Positions 55,213 to 63,771 of a DNA stretch of 64,000 nt are shown here, piece by piece (the first letter of the stretch is position 1; each line of letters starts with the position of its first letter). The translations under genes and the position numbers were made by a program. Source of the stretch: VSJD01 sp964617825 (GTDB lineage: Bacteria; Verrucomicrobiota; Kiritimatiellia; JAAZAB01); assembly GCA_964617825.1 (NCBI GenBank), contig CAZTWL010000014.1:1-64000 (forward strand), in the 5' to 3' direction. The notes under the pieces are model-generated. The model did no database searches. It saw nothing but the letters and a program-made list of their open reading frames with translations, and was not told the origin of the DNA.

Positions 55213-57210
55213 TCAGGCTTCGTCTTCGATGCCGAATTCGCCGCAAGCAACGGCTTCCTTGAGGAAGAAATCCAGGGTGGTATCCACCGATTTTTCGAGC
55301 GGGATCGAAGGCGTCCAGCCAAGCAGCTTTTGCGCCTTGCGAATGCTGGGCCGCCGATGCGCCACGTCCTGGTACCCGGCGCCATAATATCGGCCGCTTT
55401 CCATCTCCTGGATACCGGCAAACGGCGGAAACTTGTTCCGCAGGGGATGCTGTTTGAATTTACGGATCAGGATCTCGGCCAATTCCTTGATACTGGCCTC
55501 ATTGACCGGGTTGCCGATATTGAAAATCTGGCCATCGCATTTGCCACCCTCGTTTTCGATAATCCGGAACAGGCCTTCAATGCCATCCTTAACGTCCGTG
55601 AAACACCGTTTCTGCGCACCGCCATCGATTAATCGAATGGGACTGCCTTCCACCAGATTAAGAATCAACTGGGTAATGGCGCGCGAGCTGCCGATGCGCG
55701 CCGAAGTCAGACTGTCCAGCCGCGGGCCAATCCAATTGAACGGACGGAAGAGCGTAAAGCGCAGATTTTCGTGCCGGCCGTAGGCCCAGATCACGCGGTC
55801 CAAGAGCTGCTTGGAGCAGGAATAAATCCAGCGCTCCATCCGGATGGGACCAACGATCAGGCGCGAATTGTCCTCTTCGAACTCCTCGTCATCGCACATG
55901 CCATAGACTTCCGAGGTCGAAGGGAATATGATGCGGCGGCCATACTTGGCGCAGTACCGCACAATGCGCAGATTTTCCTCAAAGTCCAGGTTAAACACCC
56001 GTAATGGATTGCGCACGTATTCGATCGGCGTGGCAATGGCCACCAGCGGCAGAATGACATCGCACTTGCGCACGTGGTATTCGATCCACTCGCGCGAGAT
56101 GGAAATATCGCCTTCGTCGTAATAAAAATCGGGACGTTTGAGCAGCCGCCCAATCTTGTCCGAGTGCAAATCCATGCCATGCACCACATAACGGCCGCTA
56201 TCCAGCAACCGCTCGCTGAGGGCATTCCCAATAAACCCGTTTACCCCCAGGATCAGCACCGCAGTTTTGCGCTTGGCTTTGACCTGCCGCCGCGCACCCA
56301 GACGCGTACCCTTCGTCAATCCCAGGACGTTGGCAACCTGTGCCCCGGCCATCACAACGTCTTTTTCCGGCTGGGCCTGGTCAATCTGCACGACACCCTG
56401 ACCACAGGCCACGGTCAAAGGATCGGTGGCCAGGACCGTACCGGGGACGTTGCTGGTCTTCGCTTTTTTGACTGTGGCCGCCCAGACCATCAGCTTGCGG
56501 TCGCCAATCCAGGTAAACGCGCCCGGATAAGGATGCGTCACGGCGCGTACCAGGTTGCAAACATCCGTCGCGCTTTTGTTCCAGTCAATGACGCCATCAT
56601 CCGGGGAACGACCGCCGAAATAAGTGGCCTTTGCATGGTCCTGCTTCGTACGCGGCGACTTACCCTCGCGCACGAGCGGAAGGATCTCGTCCAGGAGACA
56701 AGTAGTCGCCGCGGTCATTTTGCCAAAAAGCGTCAAGGCGGTGTCGCCCTTGTCGATCGGCACCTTGGTCTGGGCAACGATATCGCCATCGTCCGGGTGC
56801 GGGGTCATATAATGCAGGGTCACACCGGTTTCCTTTTCGCCGTTGATCAGAACCCAATTGGCCGGACATCGTCCGCGATACTTGGGCAGGAACGAACCAT
56901 GCAGGTTGAGACAGCCCTGGGGCGGGATGTTCAGGATCACCGGTTTCACCATCTGACGGTAATAAAACGAGAAGATTATATCCGGCTGCAGCGCCCTGAT
57001 TTTTTCCGCCCAGATCGGATGGTTGATATCATCCGGCGCATAGACCGGGAGTCCGCGGGACGCTGCAAACTCTGCAACCGAATGGAACCAGACCGTCTCG
57101 CCGGGACTGTCCTTGTGCGTAAAGACCGCCTGGACGTCAAATCCGTTCCGCAGCAGCGCATCGAGTCCGGCGCAACCGATATCGTGATAGGCTAAAACAA
57201 TGGCTTTCAT
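55213..57210 (-). CDS. arnA: bifunctional UDP-L-Ara4N formyltransferase/UDP-glucuronate decarboxylase ArnA
   Basis: 665 residues, two enzymes in one chain. The N-terminal formyltransferase (about 1-305) has NLHGSFLPKYRGR, with the Asn/His pair, and the Asp in HPDDGDIV. The C-terminal UDP-glucuronate decarboxylase (about 320-660) has the nucleotide-binding GVNGFIGN, the Ser in PSTSEVYG and the YSCSKQLLDR Tyr/Lys pair. The ATG at 57210 has GGAG 7 nt upstream. With arnD it forms a two-gene operon; arnB, arnC, arnT and the flippase are not in the window. Confidence 0.97.
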   Translation of the reverse strand: MKAIVLAYHDIGCAGLDALLRNGFDVQAVFTHKDSPGETVWFHSVAEFAASRGLPVYAPDDINHPIWAEKIRALQPDIIFSFYYRQMVKPVILNIPPQGCLNLHGSFLPKYRGRCPANWVLINGEKETGVTLHYMTPHPDDGDIVAQTKVPIDKGDTALTLFGKMTAATTCLLDEILPLVREGKSPRTKQDHAKATYFGGRSPDDGVIDWNKSATDVCNLVRAVTHPYPGAFTWIGDRKLMVWAATVKKAKTSNVPGTVLATDPLTVACGQGVVQIDQAQPEKDVVMAGAQVANVLGLTKGTRLGARRQVKAKRKTAVLILGVNGFIGNALSERLLDSGRYVVHGMDLHSDKIGRLLKRPDFYYDEGDISISREWIEYHVRKCDVILPLVAIATPIEYVRNPLRVFNLDFEENLRIVRYCAKYGRRIIFPSTSEVYGMCDDEEFEEDNSRLIVGPIRMERWIYSCSKQLLDRVIWAYGRHENLRFTLFRPFNWIGPRLDSLTSARIGSSRAITQLILNLVEGSPIRLIDGGAQKRCFTDVKDGIEGLFRIIENEGGKCDGQIFNIGNPVNEASIKELAEILIRKFKQHPLRNKFPPFAGIQEMESGRYYGAGYQDVAHRRPSIRKAQKLLGWTPSIPLEKSVDTTLDFFLKEAVACGEFGIEDEA

Positions 57211-57434
57211 TAATGGCTCCATTCTGAATTGACGGCACAAAACGCGATTGACGATTAACTTAACCTTTCGATGCGCCTTCGACTGTGCTTATGACTTGCT
57301 CCGGAATAACCTTGGGCAGTGGACTGTTCTCCAGACCGCAGTCAAAGACCGCAGAGCTATCCATTCATGTTTTTACATGACTGGGTTAGGTTAAGCAAGC
57401 CGGCGGGAAAAAGCAAAAGTTATTTTTTGGTTTA

Positions 57435-58427
57435 TCAAATCACCACATCAACGCGGCGGCCGCACTGGCGGCAGGCACGGTTCACGATGCCGACGATGCG
57501 CGTATCATATCCCTGCCGGACAATCAACTCTGCGGCGCACTGCGGACAGAGAGTATTCTGCCCGACGCTCGTCAGCACATTGCCCATATAGACATAGTCC
57601 AGATCCTGCCTACAGCGGTTATAGGCGCGCTCAAGAACGGCGGGCGGCGTGGATGGCACGTCCATTTTGTAATCCGGATGGTAGGCGCTCAGATGGAGCG
57701 GCGATAGCCGGCCGAGGTTCGCGGCCATCCAAGCTGAGAGCCGGCCGATCTGCTCGTCGCTGTCATTCAACCCGGGGATCAGCAGGTTGGTAATCTCCAC
57801 GTGACAGTTGGCCGCCACGGCTTGGCGCGCGAACCGGAGCACTGGCGCCAGCGCACCGCGGCATTGCTGTTTATAAAATGACTCTTCCATGCTCTTGATA
57901 TCGATGTTGAGCGCATCGATATGCGGCAAAATTTCCGCTGCGGGCCTCTCCTCGACAAACCCGTTGGTTACCAACACATTAAATAGTCCCGCCACGCGCG
58001 CCTTCTGCGCACAATCCTGAACGAATTCGTAATTAATCAGCGGCTCGTTGTAGGTATAGGCAATGCCCGGCGAATTCTGATCCCGGGCTGCTTGGACAAC
58101 ATCCTCCGGCTGGAACGCTTGCGCGTGCGCATCGACCATCTGGGAAATCTGCCAGTTCTGGCAGAAGCGGCAGGCAAAGTTACAGCCCCAGCCACCGATA
58201 CTGAAAATGGAACTGCCCGGATGAAAATGGAACAACGGCTTCTTTTCGATCGGATCGGTATGCAGCGACGATATCCGCCCGTATCCCTCCGCCACCAGGC
58301 TGCCGGAAATTGCCCGCCGAATGCCGCATAAACCGGTTTTCTTTTCAGGAATGACGCAGTGATGCGGACATAGCTCGCATTGAATTTCGCCATTTTCTTT
58401 TTTCCGCCAGAATGCCGCGCTCTTCAC
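57435..58427 (-). CDS. amrS: AmmeMemoRadiSam system radical SAM enzyme (AmrS)
   Basis: 330 residues. An N-terminal cysteine-rich segment (CELCPHHCVI ... GLCGIR) precedes the radical SAM cluster motif CNFACRFCQ near residue 82, then NEPLINYEF and the (beta/alpha) barrel. Two C-terminal CxxC pairs (CPQCAA, CRQCGRR) could bind zinc or another cluster. Members of this group usually cluster with Memo and AMMECR1 proteins; neither is nearby. The substrate is unknown. Confidence 0.92.
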   Translation of the reverse strand: MKSAAFWRKKENGEIQCELCPHHCVIPEKKTGLCGIRRAISGSLVAEGYGRISSLHTDPIEKKPLFHFHPGSSIFSIGGWGCNFACRFCQNWQISQMVDAHAQAFQPEDVVQAARDQNSPGIAYTYNEPLINYEFVQDCAQKARVAGLFNVLVTNGFVEERPAAEILPHIDALNIDIKSMEESFYKQQCRGALAPVLRFARQAVAANCHVEITNLLIPGLNDSDEQIGRLSAWMAANLGRLSPLHLSAYHPDYKMDVPSTPPAVLERAYNRCRQDLDYVYMGNVLTSVGQNTLCPQCAAELIVRQGYDTRIVGIVNRACRQCGRRVDVVI

Positions 58428-58451
58428 GTTATGACCTCCATTATTATTTTA

Positions 58452-58463
58452 TTATGATCATAA
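58452..58463. promoter_or_regulatory. palindrome between amrS and the divergent lipoprotein operon
   Basis: TTATGATCATAA is a perfect 12-bp palindrome, flanked by further T and A that extend the symmetry. It sits 25 bp upstream of the amrS start and 145 bp before the lpoB-like gene. This is where an operator for a dimeric repressor would lie. It could also be a chance A/T palindrome. Confidence 0.3.
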
Positions 58464-58526
58464 AAACCGCAAAATGCAATGGCATAATTTGAGCGAGCCC
58501 CGCCTTCTGGGAAGCGCAAAAAAACA

Positions 58527-58555
58527 TTGACGTTTGAGCCTTAAATGGCCATGAT
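58527..58555 (+). promoter_or_regulatory. putative promoter of the LpoB-like operon
   Basis: TTGACG (58527-58532) and CATGAT (58550-58555) are 17 nt apart and point to the lipoprotein gene at 58608. The -35 is close to consensus, the -10 weak. Confidence 0.35.
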
Positions 58556-58607
58556 AATTGGCGAAAAAGGGCTGTTCAGGTTCAACATGGCTTAAAGGAG
58601 CAAGGCG

Positions 58608-59234
58608 ATGAAACCCATTTCCCGCGCGGTAGTGTCGGTTGCAACCATCGGCGCATTACTGATGCTGACCGGTTGTGCGATGTTCCGGGTAAAAGTGGAA
58701 GACAAGGATGTCAACAACCTGCCGGCCTATGATGCCACCTACGGGGCACAGGACCTGCGCAACCTGAGCGAAAAGGTGGCCACGAGCATCGCCACGAGCG
58801 ATTTCATTCGAAACCAGCCGGGCAATCTGATCATGATCATCTACGGCGTCCAGCCCCGCACGACCACCTTTGTGGATACCCAAGCCATGACCGACCGCCT
58901 GCGCACGATCCTGATGCAGAAGAGCAACAACAAGATTCAGTTTGTCAATGAAAGCCGCCGCCAGGAATTGATGAAAGAACAGGGCTTTCAGGCCCAGAAT
59001 GCCACCGACGATACGCGCACAGCCGTCGGCAAACAGCTGGGGGCCAAGTTCATGCTAACCGGCGCGCTCATCGAAATGCAGAAACAAACCGGCAAACAGG
59101 TCCGGGTGTCCAAGACAGAACTGGTTTATTACCAGTTGACCATCGAAATCACCGATCTCGAAACCGGAATCATCGCCTGGTCCACGCAGGAAGAATTCGC
59201 GCGCGCGGCCAGAGAGCCACTCATTGGATGGTAA
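58608..59234 (+). CDS. LpoB-like lipoprotein (penicillin-binding protein activator family)
   Basis: 208 residues. The signal peptide ends in the lipobox LTGC (Cys22), so it is a lipoprotein, probably outer-membrane. The rest matches the LpoB/TolB-N-like fold: VATSIATSDFIRNQPGNLIMI, TDRLRTILMQKSNNKIQFVNESRR and GAKFMLTGALIEM. In E. coli LpoB activates PBP1b through the peptidoglycan mesh; the relatives outside enterics are uncharacterised. AAAGGAG lies 8 nt before the ATG. The next gene starts 1 nt after its stop. Confidence 0.88.
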   Translation: MKPISRAVVSVATIGALLMLTGCAMFRVKVEDKDVNNLPAYDATYGAQDLRNLSEKVATSIATSDFIRNQPGNLIMIIYGVQPRTTTFVDTQAMTDRLRTILMQKSNNKIQFVNESRRQELMKEQGFQAQNATDDTRTAVGKQLGAKFMLTGALIEMQKQTGKQVRVSKTELVYYQLTIEITDLETGIIAWSTQEEFARAAREPLIGW

Positions 59235-59235
59235 C

Positions 59236-60423
59236 ATGCATCAGGCGTTTCCGGGATTGCCCCCTTTCCTCCGATGCGGGGCGGTGCTGGTGGTGTGCCT
59301 GACCGGCTTCCTGGTCGGCTGTGCATCCCCGCCACTCAAGACGGCGCGCGCGAATTTCTATGCGGGCCGGTTCGAGCAGGCCAACACCAACCTGGCCACC
59401 ATCCCGACAGGCGACAAAGACGAGATTCTGTACCTGATGGAGCGGGGCATGATCCGTCAAAACCTCGGTCAATACGATTCCAGCGCCCTGGACTGGCGCC
59501 GGGCCGGGGACCTGGACGCCAAGCAGGAGACCTACAGCGTTTTCCAGGGGACATCCAGCCTGATCGTGAATGACCGCACGCTTTCCTTTCGCGGCATGCC
59601 GTTCGAACGCACCTTGATGTATGCATTCCTGGCCAAGGATTACCTTGCGCTTTCAAACTGGGATTACGCAGCCATCTGCGCCCGCAACATTATCAAAAAG
59701 CTGGAAAACCTGGACGGCTTTCCGGATATCGCTTATGGCCGCTACATGGCTGGATTCTGCCTGGAATTGATCAACGATGAGGGCAACGCCGCCATTCAAT
59801 ATCGAGCCGCCGCGCGCCTGTTAACCAACAACGTCATGATCGACGCGCTTTCAGGCGACATCCTTCCGGGAACAAATGTCGTTCATGCCATGGCGCCAAT
59901 TGCCAAAGCCGCTTTGCGAACTGAACCGGCGGAACTGGTTTGCTTCATTGGCATGGGCCGGATGCCGGCAGGTGAAATCTACGGGGATTTCTATTCCCAA
60001 TTCCCACCTTATGCTGAAATCTACGCTAACGATGAATACCTGGGCCGCAGCTATCCGTTTGCCAATACCGCCGCCCTGATGGGCGCCAGTCAACGCCGTC
60101 TGGCCGCCATCCAGTTGGCAAAGGATGCTACGCGCATCGCTACGAAAGTCGCGATCTCCGAAACCGTCAAGCAGCAAAACGATGCATTGGGAGCCCTGGT
60201 CTACCTGGCATTATTCGCCATGGAAGCACCGGACACGCGTTGTTGGGAAACGCTGCCTTTGTGGCTGGAAATAGCCCGCGTTCCCTGCCCCGCTGACGTA
60301 AAATATTTCACCGTGGTCTTTAAGAGCGCCCACGGAGTCACGCTGGGCAGCAAAGTCATCGCCGCCCCTTTCGCCCGTCGCGGCCATACCTTCATTGCTT
60401 TCTGCCGGGACATTGGACGCTGA
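59236..60423 (+). CDS. TPR-like lipoprotein, partner of the LpoB-like protein
   Basis: 395 residues. The signal peptide ends in LVGC, a lipobox. TPR-like helices follow (FYAGRFEQANTNLATI, ERGMIRQNLGQYDSSALDWRRAGDLD) and a less defined C-terminal half. This layout resembles the COG3014 lipoproteins that occur next to LpoB homologues in other bacteria. The ATG at 59236 follows GGATGG and starts 1 nt after the previous stop, so translation is coupled. Function is unknown, presumably in the cell envelope. Confidence 0.8.
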   Translation: MHQAFPGLPPFLRCGAVLVVCLTGFLVGCASPPLKTARANFYAGRFEQANTNLATIPTGDKDEILYLMERGMIRQNLGQYDSSALDWRRAGDLDAKQETYSVFQGTSSLIVNDRTLSFRGMPFERTLMYAFLAKDYLALSNWDYAAICARNIIKKLENLDGFPDIAYGRYMAGFCLELINDEGNAAIQYRAAARLLTNNVMIDALSGDILPGTNVVHAMAPIAKAALRTEPAELVCFIGMGRMPAGEIYGDFYSQFPPYAEIYANDEYLGRSYPFANTAALMGASQRRLAAIQLAKDATRIATKVAISETVKQQNDALGALVYLALFAMEAPDTRCWETLPLWLEIARVPCPADVKYFTVVFKSAHGVTLGSKVIAAPFARRGHTFIAFCRDIGR

Positions 60424-60500
60424 AAGACCGCTCCGTGTGCAGGATGACAGCGTTCCGCACAACAAGCGATTCCTCGCCTTGCCTGGAATGACCTGAACCT

Positions 60501-61457
60501 TTATTTGCCCGAATCGATCGTATTGATGATCCAGGCCGGTTCGACGCCGCCGGTGCCGGCAATGACATTGACACGCGCTTTGTCAAGCACTTCTTTCATT
60601 TCCTCGGCGCTCAGCTTGGTGCGAAAGAGCGGCACCTCGATGGACGTGTCGGCCTTGAGCAGGATCTGTTTGCTGATATCCTGATATCCGGCCTTTCCGA
60701 TCGTAATTACGTGATCGCCGGCGTAAACTTGAAAATTCGTCAAGGGCGTTGTGCCGATCAACATACCGTCAATTTCGACCATTGCCGGATCAGCCGCTCC
60801 GGCTTTTACCGAAAGCTTGACTTTCGGCCGACTATTCTTCTGGTCCAGACGCGCCTGCAATTTTTGCTCCATGGTCGGCACAGCCTTAGTCATGGCCGCC
60901 TGCAGCAGCTGCACAAGTTCATCCTCGCCCACAACGGTTTGATGCACATCCGATTGCCGGAAACTACGGGTTGCCACACCTTCCGCCATGGCAATCACCG
61001 TGCCGTCGCTGGTATCCAAAGCCTCCAGCGCCACGCGCAAAGTCAGGGTTTGAAATTCAGTTTTCAATCCGCCCTGGTTAATCACTTCCTTCCCGGGCGA
61101 ATAGCTCATCAGATTACCACGCAGGACCGCATCCGCATTCACCGCCTGAGCCGCCCGCAGAAATGATGGCTTAACCGAGGTCTTTTTATCGTTATCGGTC
61201 AAAGAGAGCGACTGGATCTGGGCAATAAATTCCCGTCGATCGATAAGCACATAAGCCTGATCATTGACCAGTAAAGCGCCTAATGCAAATGCCCCCTTGT
61301 CGGCCAGGGCTTTGGGCGTCACCCCACCAACCACAGCCGCATCCGAGGCCACACTGGCTTGATTGTCAAAGTCCAGCAAAGCTACCCGTATTGGCGCCGC
61401 CGCCGCGCTTGCCGTCACTGCAATCATCAGGCAACTGAACAGAATTCCGGTTTTCAT
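60501..61457 (-). CDS. secreted CsgG/TolB-N-like protein with PEGA domain
   Basis: 318 residues. A signal peptide (ASAAAA) is followed by a CsgG/LpoB-like nucleotide-binding-fold domain to about residue 195 (IRVALLDFDNQ, YVLIDRREFIAQIQ, NADAVLRGNL). Next comes a PEGA domain, about residues 210-275 (VEIDGMLIGTTPLTNF, HVITIGKAGYQDISK), a module often found in surface or wall-associated proteins. It is the last gene of a four-gene minus-strand operon and converges with the LpoB-like operon. Confidence 0.85.
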   Translation of the reverse strand: MKTGILFSCLMIAVTASAAAAPIRVALLDFDNQASVASDAAVVGGVTPKALADKGAFALGALLVNDQAYVLIDRREFIAQIQSLSLTDNDKKTSVKPSFLRAAQAVNADAVLRGNLMSYSPGKEVINQGGLKTEFQTLTLRVALEALDTSDGTVIAMAEGVATRSFRQSDVHQTVVGEDELVQLLQAAMTKAVPTMEQKLQARLDQKNSRPKVKLSVKAGAADPAMVEIDGMLIGTTPLTNFQVYAGDHVITIGKAGYQDISKQILLKADTSIEVPLFRTKLSAEEMKEVLDKARVNVIAGTGGVEPAWIINTIDSGK

Positions 61458-61565
61458 TTCAGGATTCCTCCGTAATTATTGCCAATAGGACAAACAAGGT
61501 TTTCGGCATTCGGCCAGCTGGGCTCAGGCCGTAAGCATCCCGATCCACGCTTCTGCCACGGCAGA

Positions 61566-62045
61566 TCAATGCGTTCGCAAATAGTAAATCAGCCAAAAGA
61601 TAAGCACCAGCACCGCAATCACCATGAAAATGGCCTTGTTCCGAATAATCCGGCTTTCCTGGCGCAAAGGTCGCAAGTTCTGAAAATGGCCGGCCATGAA
61701 ATAATTGGCAAATTTTTTGCGGACAGTCTGCGGATTAGCATCCGGTTGATCGAAGAGCGAGGGATAACCTTTATCGCCTGCGAACGGATGCCCGGTCGCC
61801 TCGCCATTGCCGGGAACCGACTGCCGCGCCGCGTGGGCAAACAAATCGTTTTCCGTTTGCCCCAGAGGCGGTTTCACTCCGAACACCGGTCCGGGGGCTG
61901 CGGGACCTCGCGGCGCAGGCATCCGCGGATATGCCGCGACCGGGCGCGCGGCCGTCTTCATTTCACCCTGAACGCGCTCCATTTCCTTCCGGAGTTCATT
62001 GATGCGCCGGTCAATAACGCTTACTTTTTTCTTTCCAAAAAGCAT
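61566..62045 (-). CDS. tail-anchored protein, function unknown
   Basis: 159 residues. A short N-terminal coiled coil (VIDRRINELRKEMERVQGEM) is followed by a Pro/Ala-rich linker and a C-terminal membrane helix (about residues 136-154), ending in YYLRTH. It has no signal peptide, so most of the protein should be cytoplasmic. GGAAGG precedes the ATG at 62045. No family recognised. Confidence 0.75.
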   Translation of the reverse strand: MLFGKKKVSVIDRRINELRKEMERVQGEMKTAARPVAAYPRMPAPRGPAAPGPVFGVKPPLGQTENDLFAHAARQSVPGNGEATGHPFAGDKGYPSLFDQPDANPQTVRKKFANYFMAGHFQNLRPLRQESRIIRNKAIFMVIAVLVLIFWLIYYLRTH

Positions 62046-62082
62046 GACAAACCTTCCGCAATAGTCCCGGCAGCACGAACGC

Positions 62083-62814
62083 TTACAACCCCTTGACGAC
62101 CAGCACACCGATCAAGACCACCAGCACAATAATCAGTGGCAGACTGAAGGCCAGTCCGACTTTCATCCAGTCGCCGAACCCGCGCGCGCAGCTGACCAGT
62201 CCTTCATTTTCATCTTGCATGGCCGGACGGGCAATGACGCCGATATTGTGGCTCTCCCGCATGGCCTCGATCCGGGCAAAGGCTTTATTGTATTCCTTGC
62301 GCGTATTATCGATAATCATAAGCGCTTTGCCCAATTCCTCGCGCAGGCCCTCTGTATCGGTCGGCCACTGATCCTCGTTAAATCCGCGCATGTCATTCAA
62401 CAGCTGCTTGAAGCGCCGTTCAGTCTCGGCCAACAATTCCAGTCGCTGGTTTAGAACGATTCCCTCGCGCTCCAGCGCAATAAGACTTTTTTCGAGGTGA
62501 TCGATCATTTCGCGCTTGCCGGCTTCGTACTTCTCCTGGTTATTACGCAAATTTTCCAGAGAGTTTTTTTCCCTTTCCAGGGCTTCCTGCTTCGAACGCA
62601 ATCTTTCCAATTCATCCAGCTTCGTGGCCACCTGACTGTTGATTTCCTCATTGCGCCTGGTCAAAGGTGTCAGGTTCAAATCCGCGGTGGGCACCGGTTC
62701 CGAACGCGGGATGTCGCTCCCGGTTGAACCCTTGTGCGTCGGCCCCATGTTCACTTCCTTGACCGCGTCGCGGCGCTGGATCAGATCGTCGTCAATAAAA
62801 TCAGTATTGCTCAT
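62083..62814 (-). CDS. coiled-coil tail-anchored protein, function unknown
   Basis: 243 residues. A disordered, charged N-terminus is followed by a long coiled coil (about residues 60-175, rich in heptads such as LDELERLRSKQEALEREKNS) and a C-terminal membrane helix (about residues 220-240). No signal peptide. The perfect AGGAGG with an A-rich spacer before the ATG at 62814 fixes the start. It follows the LysM gene by 17 bp and precedes another tail-anchored protein. Confidence 0.8.
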   Translation of the reverse strand: MSNTDFIDDDLIQRRDAVKEVNMGPTHKGSTGSDIPRSEPVPTADLNLTPLTRRNEEINSQVATKLDELERLRSKQEALEREKNSLENLRNNQEKYEAGKREMIDHLEKSLIALEREGIVLNQRLELLAETERRFKQLLNDMRGFNEDQWPTDTEGLREELGKALMIIDNTRKEYNKAFARIEAMRESHNIGVIARPAMQDENEGLVSCARGFGDWMKVGLAFSLPLIIVLVVLIGVLVVKGL

Positions 62815-62831
62815 TTTATTCCTCCTCTTGA

Positions 62832-63668
62832 TTACCTCGGTATTATCAGAATCTGACCGGTCTTCAGTTTTTGCGAGCCACCCAACGTTTCCCGATTGGC
62901 GTCGTAAATCAACTTCCATTTGCGCGGATTGTGATACACGTTGGCAGCCACACGCGAAAGCGTATCACCCCGCTGGACCCGGTATGGCGTTCCGGCCGGT
63001 TTGCCAACCGGTGCCAGCTTGGTGGGCGCCGCCACCGCCGAAGCCGCAACGGAATCGGCGATGACCGGCACGGGATTAGTCGATTCAGCGACATGCCCGC
63101 CATCCGCCGCCGGCGCTGGCGTTGTCTTGCCGAGCAGAAGTACGGCAGAGCTGGACGATTCTGAAGTCACGGACGCCGGTGACACGGTAACGCGTCTGGC
63201 TAAATTTTCTCGGACTTGCCGCAAGTCCTGCTTGAGCCGATCATTTTCATCCTGGAGCGCCTGCACTTTCTTGTCCAGCCCGGGGACCTGCTCGGCCATC
63301 GACGCGGCAAAGGCAATCTTGGCCTTGCGAATAAACCCCTCGATCATCTCTTTTTTTTCGGTCTGCGGCCGCAGCTCCAGATAGCGCTCGTAGTGATAAA
63401 TGGCCTTCACATAATTATGGTCATAATCGCCATACAATTGAGCGACTTCCAAGTGGGCTTGGGCTAGTTGCGGCTTTTCATCGATCGCCCGGTTAAGGAG
63501 TTCCAAGGCCGCCTGTTTATCGCCTTCACGCAACTTGGCGCGCGCCTTGCGAATTACAGGATAATTGAATTCCAAGGCATCTTGCTCTTGGACCTGCGAA
63601 GAACAGCCTGTCAGCAGTCCGGCCGCCAGTACCACTGTCATGACCCATGCATTAACCTTGGAAATCAT
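62832..63668 (-). CDS. LysM lipoprotein with TPR and coiled coil
   Basis: 278 residues. The signal peptide ends in the lipobox LTGC. TPR-type helices follow (LREGDKQAALELLNRAIDEKPQ, AHLEVAQLYGD), then a coiled coil near residues 125-155 and a Ser/Ala/Pro-rich linker. The C-terminal LysM domain (about residues 230-278: YRVQRGDTLSRVAANVY, WKLIYDANRE, TGQILIIP) should bind peptidoglycan. The start at 63668 has AAGGAG 11 nt upstream. It is the first gene of the four-gene operon. Confidence 0.88.
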   Translation of the reverse strand: MISKVNAWVMTVVLAAGLLTGCSSQVQEQDALEFNYPVIRKARAKLREGDKQAALELLNRAIDEKPQLAQAHLEVAQLYGDYDHNYVKAIYHYERYLELRPQTEKKEMIEGFIRKAKIAFAASMAEQVPGLDKKVQALQDENDRLKQDLRQVRENLARRVTVSPASVTSESSSSAVLLLGKTTPAPAADGGHVAESTNPVPVIADSVAASAVAAPTKLAPVGKPAGTPYRVQRGDTLSRVAANVYHNPRKWKLIYDANRETLGGSQKLKTGQILIIPR

Positions 63669-63742
63669 CCGCAACCAGACTCCTTTTGCCCAACCAGTTT
63701 CACGCAACGACAACTTGGCAGCATATCTTTTGTTGACAATAG

Positions 63743-63771
63743 TGTATAGCGAAACCCAACGGCCAAAGCAA
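63743..63771 (-). promoter_or_regulatory. putative promoter of the LysM operon
   Basis: TTGCTT (63766-63771) and TATACA (63743-63748) are 17 nt apart on the minus strand, 75 bp upstream of the LysM gene. In the remaining stretch to the window end (63772-64000) I see no gene that I can support. Confidence 0.35.
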
